11,091 nt of DNA from JAVVTQ01 sp036653595. GTDB taxonomy: Bacteria > Bacillota > Clostridia > Oscillospirales > Ruminococcaceae. The notes under the pieces were generated by a model. That model was not told where the DNA came from. It saw nothing but the letters and a program-made list of their open reading frames with translations, and searched no databases. Below are positions 1-6,462 of the stretch, in pieces; the stretch's first letter is position 1, and each line of letters starts with the position of its first letter. The position numbers were made by a program, and so were the translations under genes. The stretch is taken from positions 1 through 11,091 of the forward strand of contig JAVVTQ010000047.1 of the NCBI GenBank assembly GCA_036653595.1, written 5' to 3'.

Positions 1-20
1 CCCCCGCAACCCCTTGACGA

Positions 21-38
21 CAAGAGGTGTACCTCTTG
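21..38. repeat. Short perfect palindrome near left edge
   Basis: CAAGAGGT and ACCTCTTG form an 8-bp inverted repeat around a 2-nt centre. No T-run follows on either strand, so it does not look like an intrinsic terminator. It lies in a gene-free, GC-rich stretch. It may belong to a dispersed intergenic element that continues off the left edge, but that is inference. Confidence 0.5.
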
Positions 39-90
39 ACTCCCCCGCGCTTCGCGCAATTCTTACGGATAAAGCAGGGTGCGGGGCACA

Positions 91-158
91 AGGTCAGGGG
101 CTATTAAATCAGATTATAAAAGTCACAGGTCAAGGACTTTTAAATCAGATTATAAAAG
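91..158. repeat. 36-bp tandem duplication (two copies)
   Basis: Positions 91-122 and 127-158 match over 32 nt with three mismatches, at a period of exactly 36 bp. The shared core is TTAAATCAGATTATAAAAG (104-122 and 140-158). The 12-nt string AAAGCAGGGTGC also occurs at 71-82 and 155-166, so a larger unit may have been partly duplicated. TAAAAGTC (117-124) and GACTTTTA (135-142) can pair across the junction. Two adjacent copies without unique spacers do not make a CRISPR array. Positions 1-211 otherwise hold nothing that I can support as a gene. Confidence 0.75.
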
Positions 159-211
159 CAGGGTGCAGACAACAAGGCCATACGCGTTGCATGATTAACA
201 CAAAAAGGAGA

Positions 212-1186
212 TTAGGAAAGATATCTTTGCACGAAATGCGACACTGTATCCGTATAGAGCTTTGGGTCCTGGAAATAGCTGACGCCATGCGCAGCACCCT
301 CGACTATAAGCATCTTTCTGTCGCTGTGTCGGTGCGCGTCGTAGAGAGTGCGCAGCATGTCAAAAGGCACAACATTGTCGTGTGTGCCGTGAATAAATAG
401 CATTGGAATCTCGCTGTGCGGCAGCGCGTGCAGCGGCGAATGCACCCAAAAGCTGTACTTGCCCATAAAAAGGTTCATGAGGCTTGCCACGTGTATTATG
501 AGCGATTTAAATGGCATGTAATTGTAGTCGCGGTGCATGTGAAACAAAAACGAGCTGTATGCATTTGTAAAGCCGCAATCCTCGATTGCGCAGACGATGT
601 TTTTCGGCGCCGGATTTTTGCAGGTGGTCATGACCGTTGCGGCGCCCATAGAGATGCCGTGCAGCACAATTTCACAGTCGTCGCCGAATATGCCGCAGAG
701 CATGTTTATCCAGCGCAGCATATCATCGCGTTCCAGCGTGCCCATGCCGATATATTTGCCCTCACTTTTGCCGTGAGCGCGCTGGTCGGGGGCAAACACG
801 TTAAAGCCAAATTCACTGTATAGCTTTGATATAAAGCCCATTTCGCCCGAAACACACCGATGTCCGTGAATGACAAGAGCTATTTTTTTTGTGGGAACAG
901 GAGCGCGCAAAATACCTCCCACAAGCTTAAGCCCATCCTCGGACTCTATGGTGTGAAACTCAAGATTTTGGGAGTTCCACCACTTATTATAGGGAAAGCT
1001 GCACTGGCGAAACTGGCTGACTTTCGGGTTGGGTTTTTTGTCGCGGTCGCGCTTTTCGTCATAATTCAGGTCTTCCCCGCCATCCTTGCGCATAACTCCG
1101 TTTCGCAAGAGCAGCAGAGCACATATTATCGAATAAATGAGCAGCGCAAAGGCGGCACATGAAAGAGCTATTATTATCCATACCAT
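212..1186 (-). CDS. Membrane-anchored alpha/beta hydrolase
   Basis: This is a serine hydrolase of the alpha/beta fold, 324 aa, probably an esterase, lipase or peptidase-like enzyme; the substrate is unknown. Residues 3-27 form one hydrophobic N-terminal segment followed by a basic, charged linker, which fits a membrane anchor. The catalytic domain starts near residue 75. The oxyanion-side HG motif is at 107-108, the nucleophile elbow G-I-S-M-G at 177-181 (Ser179), the acid Asp270 in HGTHD, and the catalytic His300 in GAAHG, so the triad is complete. I prefer the ATG at 1186 over the one 4 nt upstream because GGGG lies at a better distance from it. The gene diverges from the FkbH operon and has its own promoter, so I see no functional link to that operon. 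The family call is firm; the substrate is open. Confidence 0.9.
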   Translation of the reverse strand: MVWIIIALSCAAFALLIYSIICALLLLRNGVMRKDGGEDLNYDEKRDRDKKPNPKVSQFRQCSFPYNKWWNSQNLEFHTIESEDGLKLVGGILRAPVPTKKIALVIHGHRCVSGEMGFISKLYSEFGFNVFAPDQRAHGKSEGKYIGMGTLERDDMLRWINMLCGIFGDDCEIVLHGISMGAATVMTTCKNPAPKNIVCAIEDCGFTNAYSSFLFHMHRDYNYMPFKSLIIHVASLMNLFMGKYSFWVHSPLHALPHSEIPMLFIHGTHDNVVPFDMLRTLYDAHRHSDRKMLIVEGAAHGVSYFQDPKLYTDTVSHFVQRYLS

Positions 1187-1213
1187 ACATTTACCCCATA
1201 TTCTTTAATAGTA

Positions 1214-1242
1214 ATAATACAATAAAAGCATGTAATTTTCAA
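1214..1242 (-). promoter_or_regulatory. Sigma-A-type promoter of the hydrolase gene
   Basis: Read on the minus strand, TTGAAA (1237-1242) and TATTAT (1214-1219) are separated by exactly 17 bp. The predicted start of transcription, near 1207, leaves a leader of about 20 nt before the ATG at 1186. Both boxes match the consensus at five of six positions. Confidence 0.65.
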
Positions 1243-1354
1243 CAATCGAAAGTGTGTCTGTTTGTAAATATGCACTGCTATTTGCGGGATGCCGTGCGCA
1301 GCAGACAAAAAAGTGTGTGACTTTGACAAAAAGGCAGAAAAATGCGGGGTGCTG

Positions 1355-1383
1355 TGGAAAAAAGTTTCCCATTATGATAAAAT
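1355..1383 (+). promoter_or_regulatory. Candidate promoter of the FkbH-ACP operon
   Basis: TGGAAA (1355-1360), 17 bp, then TAAAAT (1378-1383) is the best pair I find upstream of the operon. An overlapping TATGAT (1373-1378) is an alternative -10. A small inverted repeat, GGAAA-AAAG-TTTCC (1356-1369), overlaps the -35 region and could be an operator. The two TTGACA strings at 1323 and 1397 have no -10 at a usable distance. AAGTGTGT occurs twice in this divergent spacer (1250-1257 and 1311-1318). The -35 is weak, hence the low confidence. Confidence 0.35.
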
Positions 1384-1414
1384 GTAACCAACTAAATTGA
1401 CATGGAGGATAAAA

Positions 1415-3184
1415 ATGCTTGAATACCCTTTTGACAGCGAGTTTATTCTGCAAAACAAGCGTGCGCTCAAAAAGCAGCTGCTGGAGCAGCAGGGGCTGAC
1501 GGATAAAAAAATCGCAATTGTGTCCGGCACAACAATCGGTGAGATAAAGAACATATTGGAACTGTTCTTGCTGGCAAATGGAATCAGACCTACTTTCCTT
1601 GTCGGCGACTATGCGAGATTCTACGAGGATGTTGTTTTTGACGACGGCACGCTCGCCTCCTTTGCCCCGGACATTTTATTTATACACACGAGCACGCACA
1701 ATATAGACTGCATGCCGCAAGCCGGAGAGAGCGCGGAGAGCTGTCAAAAAAAGCAAAACAGTGCGTTCGAACACTTTAAAGCAGTTTGGACAGCCGCAAA
1801 AAAACTCGGTTGTCCGATAGTTCAAAATAACTTCGAGCTTCCGCGCGTCCGCGTTATGGGAAACCGCGAAGCCTTTGACCCCTCGGGAAAGGTCAGATTT
1901 GTCGGAAGACTCAACGAAATGATGGCGGACTATGCATATGAGACGCCGGGCTTTTATATAAACGACATCAACTACCTCTCCGCATGGTACGGTCTTGACG
2001 CATTCACAGACCCATCGTACTACAATTCCTACAAGTACTCGGTTAATCCAAATGCGATACCTCTGGTTTGCAGCAGTGTCGCCTCAATTATAAAGTCGAT
2101 ATACGGAAAAAACAAAAAAGCGCTTATGCTCGATTTGGACAATACGCTGTGGGGCGGTGTCATCGGCGATGACGGCGTGGAGGGGATAAATCTCGGAATT
2201 GAGAATCCAAAGGGAATTGCGCACACAAATTTGCAGAGCTACGCCAAGGAGCTTACCGGAATTGGCGTGCTGCTGGGGGTCGTGAGCAAGAACGAGGAGA
2301 AGGCGGCAAAAAGCGGATTCTCTCACCCGTCCTCTGTGCTCAAGCCGGACGATTTTGCGGTATTTCGCGCAAACTGGGAGCCAAAGTCAGAGAATTTGGC
2401 GGCTGCCGCAAAGCAGCTGAATCTCGGCAGTGACAGTTTTGTCTTTGCCGACGACAATCCGGCAGAGCGTGAAATTGTGCGGTCGGCAAAGCTCGGTGTC
2501 GCGGTGCCGGAGCTGACAGTGCCGGAGCGCTTTGCGGAGACGATATCGAACGGCGGATATTTTGAGGTCACGGCGCTTTCTGCGGACGATGTAAAACGGG
2601 CGCAGATGTACAAGGACAACGCCCTGCGCGAGGCAGAGGTCGAGAGCTTTTCCGATTACGGGGAGTACCTGAAATCGCTTTGCATGAAAGGATATTTCGG
2701 GAATTTCGGCGAAGGGCAGCTGGAGCGTGTGACCCAGCTCGCCAACAAGTCCAACCAGTTTAACCTCACGACACGCCGTTACCGCGCAGAGGAGATGCGC
2801 GCGCGCTCGGAAAGCGCAAACTCCTTTACCTTGTACGGACGCCTGGAGGACAAGTTCGGCGACAACGGCATTGTGACATGCCTCATCGCGAATGAAGTTG
2901 ATGATGCACTTGACATTGAGCTGTGGATTATGAGCTGCCGCGTCTTTAAAAGAGAGCTTGAGTATGCGATGTTTGACCTTCTTGTCGCTGAGGCAAAACG
3001 GCGCGGGATAAAGAAAATTGTAGGGCATTACTATAAAACGCCGAAGAACGCGGTTGTAGCTGAGTTTTTGGGGACAATCGGCTTTCACAAAACAGCCCAA
3101 AACGGCGAGGACAGCGAATGGATGTATACACTGCTTGAAAATTACGAGAATAAAAATAAATCAATAGAGGTAATAAAAGAATGA
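1415..3184 (+). CDS. FkbH-like HAD-IIIC phosphatase / glyceryl-ACP loading enzyme
   Basis: Members of the FkbH family take D-1,3-bisphosphoglycerate, remove phosphate and load a glyceryl unit as a thioester on a carrier protein. This protein has 589 aa, normal for the family. An N-terminal region (about 1-225) is followed by the HAD domain with motif I DLDNT (Asp240, Asp242), a Ser-Lys pair at about 291-292 in VVSKNEE, Lys324 in NWEPK, and the acidic motif DDNPAERE at 346-353. The C-terminal part has the GNAT-like segment with TQLANKSNQFNLTTRRY that is usual in FkbH-type proteins. All HAD catalytic residues are present. I start at ATG 1415 because GGAGG lies 6 nt upstream; an in-frame TTG at 1397 has no such site. 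The stop overlaps the ACP start (ATGA), so the loader and its carrier are translationally coupled. The family is firm; that glycerate is the loaded acid is inferred from the family. Confidence 0.93.
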   Translation: MLEYPFDSEFILQNKRALKKQLLEQQGLTDKKIAIVSGTTIGEIKNILELFLLANGIRPTFLVGDYARFYEDVVFDDGTLASFAPDILFIHTSTHNIDCMPQAGESAESCQKKQNSAFEHFKAVWTAAKKLGCPIVQNNFELPRVRVMGNREAFDPSGKVRFVGRLNEMMADYAYETPGFYINDINYLSAWYGLDAFTDPSYYNSYKYSVNPNAIPLVCSSVASIIKSIYGKNKKALMLDLDNTLWGGVIGDDGVEGINLGIENPKGIAHTNLQSYAKELTGIGVLLGVVSKNEEKAAKSGFSHPSSVLKPDDFAVFRANWEPKSENLAAAAKQLNLGSDSFVFADDNPAEREIVRSAKLGVAVPELTVPERFAETISNGGYFEVTALSADDVKRAQMYKDNALREAEVESFSDYGEYLKSLCMKGYFGNFGEGQLERVTQLANKSNQFNLTTRRYRAEEMRARSESANSFTLYGRLEDKFGDNGIVTCLIANEVDDALDIELWIMSCRVFKRELEYAMFDLLVAEAKRRGIKKIVGHYYKTPKNAVVAEFLGTIGFHKTAQNGEDSEWMYTLLENYENKNKSIEVIKE

Positions 3185-3420
3185 ACAGGGAAGAAATCAC
3201 ATCCAAGGTAAGCGCGGTTTTCTGCGACATTTTTGACGACGACACACTGGTCATAGACGACACCACAACGGCGGCGGACATTGAGGATTGGGATTCACTT
3301 GAGCAGATCAACATACTTGTCGCGCTCGAGAAGGTGTTTTCTGTTAAGTTTAGCGTCGGAGAGGTTGAGGGTCTTAAAAATGTCGGAGAGATGATAGACC
3401 TTATTTCCGCAAAGCTCTGA
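3181..3420 (+). CDS. Acyl carrier protein
   Basis: A 79-aa acidic protein of typical ACP size. The phosphopantetheine attachment motif D-S-L is at 38-40 (Ser39) within EDWDSLEQINI, followed by the usual second helix. It is probably the dedicated carrier for the acyl unit made by the neighbouring FkbH-like enzyme, because its start overlaps the FkbH stop by 4 nt and its own stop overlaps the hydratase start (TGATG). No phosphopantetheinyl transferase lies nearby, so activation presumably depends on the host enzyme. The D-D-T-T-T-A-A-D-I-E-D-W-D-S-L context is closer to ACPs of polysaccharide and secondary-metabolite clusters than to housekeeping AcpP, which argues for a specialised role. Confidence in the family is very high. 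Confidence 0.95.
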   Translation: MNREEITSKVSAVFCDIFDDDTLVIDDTTTAADIEDWDSLEQINILVALEKVFSVKFSVGEVEGLKNVGEMIDLISAKL

Positions 3421-3836
3421 TGAAAGAGTACACAATAAGTTCAATAGAATTAGGTATGAGCGAGAGCTTTTGCGTCACTGTCAGCGATGAGATGCTCATG
3501 GGTTTTCGCAATATCAGCGGGGACATCAATCCCCTGCACAACGACGAGGAGTTTGCAAAAACGGCCGGGTATAAAAGCCGTGTTGTTTTCGGGATGCTCT
3601 GTGCCAGCCTTTTTTCAACATTGGCCGGGGTATACCTTCCGGGAAAATACTGCCTTCTCCACGAGCTTACAACAAAATTCAAAAAGCCCGTCTTTGTCGG
3701 AGATACTCTCACGGTGTTCGGCACCGTGACAGAGAAGAGCGACGCGCTGAGGAGAATTACAGTCAGCGCAAAAATTGTCAATCAAGACGGCGTTTTGGTC
3801 AACAAGGCCTCAATAAAGGCCGGGATACTTAAATAG
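3420..3836 (+). CDS. MaoC-type (R)-specific enoyl hydratase/dehydratase
   Basis: A 138-aa single hot-dog domain of the MaoC family, which reversibly hydrates 2-enoyl thioesters to (R)-3-hydroxyacyl thioesters. The hydratase-2 signature is intact: S-G-D-I-N-P-L-H at 33-40 with catalytic Asp35 and His40, followed by EEFA and the G-M-L segment of the substrate-binding wall. The length matches bacterial single-domain hydratases such as PhaJ. It starts inside the ACP stop codon (TGATG), so it is coupled to the carrier and probably acts on an ACP-bound acyl group. In this setting the reaction may run as a dehydration of a 3-hydroxyacyl-ACP; glyceryl-ACP has a 3-hydroxyl and would qualify chemically. 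That substrate is inference. Confidence 0.9.
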   Translation: MKEYTISSIELGMSESFCVTVSDEMLMGFRNISGDINPLHNDEEFAKTAGYKSRVVFGMLCASLFSTLAGVYLPGKYCLLHELTTKFKKPVFVGDTLTVFGTVTEKSDALRRITVSAKIVNQDGVLVNKASIKAGILK

Positions 3837-3862
3837 CAGAATTAAAATTAAGGAGAGGTGCT

Positions 3863-4600
3863 ATGTCAACGCAGGAAAAAGCAAGAACGGCAACACTCGT
3901 CGTCGGCGCGGACAGCGACATGGGCGCGGCGATAATCGCGGGGCTGACAGGTGAAATTGTCGCGCATTTTTGTATTTATCCCCAAAAGCTGGCCTCTCTT
4001 TGCGGTGAGGGCAGGAATGTCACGCCCGTCAAGGGAGATCTCTCCACGGAGAGCGGGATATTGGAGTTCATAGAAAATGTAAAAGCCACCGGCTTTGCAA
4101 TAAATAAAATTGTGCATCTTCCCAGCGCAGCTGCGAGACAGGCGAGATTTCGGGATTTCGACCTTTCACACTTTGAGCGCGAGCAGAGCATAGCGCTCAA
4201 CAGCGCGCTGCTCATTTGCCGCGCCTTTGTGCCGGAAATGGCAAAGGCCCGCTTTGGGCGCGTTGTCTTTATGCTGACCTCCTACTGCATCGGTGTCCCG
4301 CCGAAGTTTCTGACGAGCTATATCGTGTGCAAGTACGCGCTGGAGGGCTTGATGAAGTCTCTCGCCGCGGAGTACAGCGACAAGGGAATTACAGTAAACG
4401 GCGTGGCGCCATCGATGACAGAGACAAAGTTTCTGTCAGACATGTCTGACCTCATAGTCGGACAGGCGGCAAAGTCAAACCCGACAGGCCGCAACGCCTG
4501 CCCTGCCGATATCGCACCTGCATTTTGGCTCTTGCTCGGCGACGACAATGAATTTATATCGGGAGCCGTTATACCGGTGACGGGGGGGAGCGCTTTTTGA
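3863..4600 (+). CDS. Short-chain dehydrogenase/reductase, FabG-like
   Basis: A classical SDR of 245 aa, probably an NAD(P)H-dependent ketoreductase acting on an acyl-ACP. The catalytic tetrad is complete: Asn113, Ser140, Tyr153 and Lys157 (Y-I-V-C-K), with the usual 13 residues from Ser to Tyr. The C-terminal ITVNGVAPSMTET and ISGAVIPVTGG segments match the FabG group. The cofactor loop is unusual: the normal TGxxxGIG reads V-G-A-D-S-D-M-G (14-21), and the NNAG motif is replaced by L-P-S-A (86-89), so cofactor binding has diverged. AGGAGAGG precedes the ATG at 3863. The gene sits 26 nt behind the hydratase, and its stop overlaps the TTG start of the next gene. The SDR family is certain; the ketoacyl substrate is inferred from its neighbours. 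Confidence 0.9.
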   Translation: MSTQEKARTATLVVGADSDMGAAIIAGLTGEIVAHFCIYPQKLASLCGEGRNVTPVKGDLSTESGILEFIENVKATGFAINKIVHLPSAAARQARFRDFDLSHFEREQSIALNSALLICRAFVPEMAKARFGRVVFMLTSYCIGVPPKFLTSYIVCKYALEGLMKSLAAEYSDKGITVNGVAPSMTETKFLSDMSDLIVGQAAKSNPTGRNACPADIAPAFWLLLGDDNEFISGAVIPVTGGSAF

Positions 4601-5607
4601 GCGAGAGCATAAAAATAGAGCTGCTAGAGGAGTGCGAGCTTGTGCGGTTTCGCGATTTTTGCCGCGAGCACTGGGGCTCGGAGCACCCGCTTGTCCACAA
4701 TGATGCGATGTTCTCGTACTATTACCGAAACGGCGGTTCAATAAACTTTGTGGTTGCAAAGGAGGAGGAAAAAGACGAGATTCTAAGCGTGTGTGGCTTC
4801 ATCTATGCCAACTCTTCGCAAACACCGGACGTTTGGATTTCTTTCATCCTCACAAAAAAAGGCGCACCACATGCCATAGGTTTTCGGATTCTTGAGTTCA
4901 TACAGAGCCTCACGCATTGCAGGACAATCGCCTGCAACAACATACGGAAAAAAACTCGCGGACTATATGAGTTTTTCGGCTGGTTCGTCGGCGACCTGAC
5001 ACAGTATTACCGTCTGAACAAAGCAGTCCCGAAATATACGATTTGTCATATCAAAGACAATAATATACTTTCTGTAAATAAATCAAAGCTTTTCTTTGAC
5101 GAAATAACGGCCGAAAAGGAGTTGGACAGCTTTGAATTTGAAAGATATAAGGAAAATAGACCATATAAAGATAAAGCTTACATTAAAAGGCGCTACCTTG
5201 ACAACCTGTGGCTTTCGTACAGAATATTTGCCGGAGGAGATGAAGCTGAGGGCAAGTGTGCGCTGCTTGTGCTCAGAATTGTCGAAAGCGGGTCTGCGCG
5301 GATGGTTCGTGTTGTCGACTATGTCGGCGACAGAAGCAGAATCCCGGACTGCGGGGAGCTGCTAGACAAAATCATGGCGAGCGAGTGCGCCGAATTCTGC
5401 GACTGGTATGCTTTTGGCATAGACGACGAAGTGATGTCCCGCGCAGGGTTTTCGAAAAGAGCTGCCAATGACGCAAACATATTGCCGAATTATTTGGAGC
5501 CGATTTTGATGGAAAATGTCGATTTTGCTTTTTTCACAAGCGATGCAAATAACTATTGCGTTTTCAAGGCAGACGGTGACCAAGACAGACCAAACTTGTC
5601 CAAATAG
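4597..5607 (+). CDS. GNAT-like probable acyltransferase, 336 aa
   Basis: I do not recognise a named gene. The N-terminal ~145 residues resemble GNAT-fold transferases found in polysaccharide clusters. Features are an HPLVHNDAMFSYYYR segment at 30-44, a beta strand NFVVAKE (50-56), a second strand ending GFIYAN, a helix start HAIGFRILEFI (92-102), and a YEFFGWFVGDLTQYYRLN segment (124-141), which fits the typical terminal strands of the fold. Residues about 190-310 could be a second, more diverged GNAT half. No signal peptide or membrane segment is visible. The start is a TTG overlapping the SDR stop (TTGA) with GGAG 6 nt upstream; the first in-frame ATG lies 37 codons inside conserved-looking sequence. 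The context suggests it transfers the ACP-bound acyl group to an acceptor, which is inference. Confidence 0.6.
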   Translation: MSESIKIELLEECELVRFRDFCREHWGSEHPLVHNDAMFSYYYRNGGSINFVVAKEEEKDEILSVCGFIYANSSQTPDVWISFILTKKGAPHAIGFRILEFIQSLTHCRTIACNNIRKKTRGLYEFFGWFVGDLTQYYRLNKAVPKYTICHIKDNNILSVNKSKLFFDEITAEKELDSFEFERYKENRPYKDKAYIKRRYLDNLWLSYRIFAGGDEAEGKCALLVLRIVESGSARMVRVVDYVGDRSRIPDCGELLDKIMASECAEFCDWYAFGIDDEVMSRAGFSKRAANDANILPNYLEPILMENVDFAFFTSDANNYCVFKADGDQDRPNLSK

Positions 5608-5610
5608 TGT

Positions 5611-5642
5611 AAAAAAAATCTTGCGGCAAACTTTCCCGCAAG
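5611..5642 (-). terminator. Stem-loop with T-run on the antisense strand
   Basis: CTTGCGG (5620-5626) and CCGCAAG (5636-5642) form a 7-bp stem around a 9-nt loop. Read on the minus strand it is followed by a run of eight T (A-run 5611-5618), the layout of an intrinsic terminator for leftward transcription. On the plus strand the A-run precedes the stem, and the lipoprotein ribosome binding site follows directly. It could stop antisense transcripts, or act as a processing or protective hairpin in the operon mRNA. No leftward gene ends here. Confidence 0.4.
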
Positions 5643-5655
5643 GTTGGGAGAAAAA

Positions 5656-6450
5656 ATGAAGAGATTTACATGTTCGCTTTTGATAGCAGCACTTCTTTTG
5701 TCGCTGATTTCCTGCGGAAAGTCCGAGCAGGCAGAGCAGCCGCAGCCGCCGCCTCCCGCACAGACGGGCGGCAAGGAAGAAAAGCCCGACGATAAAGAGA
5801 ATGACAAGCCGCAGAACGTCGGCGATTATTTTGAGCCGCAAAAGCCGACCTTTTGCGTGCCCGACAACGTTGTGGACACCTTTGTGAAGCTTGTTGAACC
5901 GTTCAACACATTTCCGGTCGAGTTCACCGATGCCGCAAAGCTCTCGGATGAGGCGCTGTTTTTTGCGGCGGCGGGAAGCATGGGCTCTGCATTTCTGCCG
6001 GGCGCGGACGGCTCCTACAGCATCGGCCTTTCCGATTTGGAGTCGGTTATACACACGCTATTCGGATCAAACGCGAAATTCTCAGACGGATATAAGACAA
6101 AGGATTATTCCCCGTACACTGTCGACGCCGAAAAGGGAATGGTGTATAAATACGGCGCGGGCTCGGTGCAGAACTTTCTTTTCAAGCTGGCGGTCATAGA
6201 GACAAAGGACAAAAAGGGCTATGAGCTATGGCTCGTTGATCTTATGGACCCCGCATTTGTGGACATAGCGCAGTATAAGCAGATGCTGATGGACGGAAGC
6301 TTGGGCTCGGTCACATGGGAGCAGGTAAAGGGCTACTGCGCGGGAATGCAGACGAACATCTATACAATAAAAAAGAATGATGACGGCTCGTATTATCTCG
6401 CCGGCTTCAGATACAAGAATTTTAAAAATATAGAACACTATACATTCTAG
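5656..6450 (+). CDS. Predicted lipoprotein of unknown function
   Basis: A 264-aa exported protein. It has a lipoprotein signal peptide with a short basic start (MKRF), a hydrophobic core of about residues 8-18 and a lipobox L-I-S-C with the modified cysteine at 20. A linker rich in Pro, Gln and charged residues (about 21-60) would keep the folded part away from the membrane. The rest (about 65-264) has alternating strands and helices, including an SDLESVIHTLFG segment, and ends in aromatic-rich beta sequence; I recognise no domain. ATG 5656 has GGGAG 5 nt upstream; a TTG 12 nt earlier overlaps that site and is unlikely. It sits inside an otherwise cytoplasmic acyl-ACP operon, 48 nt behind the GNAT-like gene and 12 nt before the next, so it is probably the surface component of the same system. 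It may bind or present the product. Confidence 0.8.
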   Translation: MKRFTCSLLIAALLLSLISCGKSEQAEQPQPPPPAQTGGKEEKPDDKENDKPQNVGDYFEPQKPTFCVPDNVVDTFVKLVEPFNTFPVEFTDAAKLSDEALFFAAAGSMGSAFLPGADGSYSIGLSDLESVIHTLFGSNAKFSDGYKTKDYSPYTVDAEKGMVYKYGAGSVQNFLFKLAVIETKDKKGYELWLVDLMDPAFVDIAQYKQMLMDGSLGSVTWEQVKGYCAGMQTNIYTIKKNDDGSYYLAGFRYKNFKNIEHYTF

Positions 6451-6462
6451 CGAGGGGTATTT

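Noticed and set aside
91..158. Possible CRISPR array
   Set aside because: There are only two copies with three mismatches and a period of 36 bp, leaving no room for unique spacers, and no cas genes.
14..400. Rightward open frame of 128 codons with an internal 12-residue repeat
   Set aside because: Its second half is antisense to the well-supported hydrolase, its first half is the tandem repeat, and it has no ribosome binding site.
1397..1402. TTGACA directly before the FkbH-like gene
   Set aside because: It lies 13-18 nt before the start codon, so no -10 box or leader can fit; the TTG also seemed a possible start but lacks a ribosome binding site.
2387..3100. Long leftward open frame opposite the FkbH-like gene
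   Set aside because: It is a shadow of a gene with clear motifs and has no ribosome binding site or recognisable domain.
3863..4600. Reading the SDR as the housekeeping FabG of fatty acid synthesis
   Set aside because: No other fatty acid synthesis genes are adjacent, and the cofactor loop and NNAG motif differ, so a dedicated role in this operon fits better.
5362..6054. Leftward open frame of 230 codons across the lipoprotein start
   Set aside because: It is a composition-driven shadow, rich in Arg, Leu and Cys, and it runs through the antisense hairpin at 5611-5642, which would stop its transcript.
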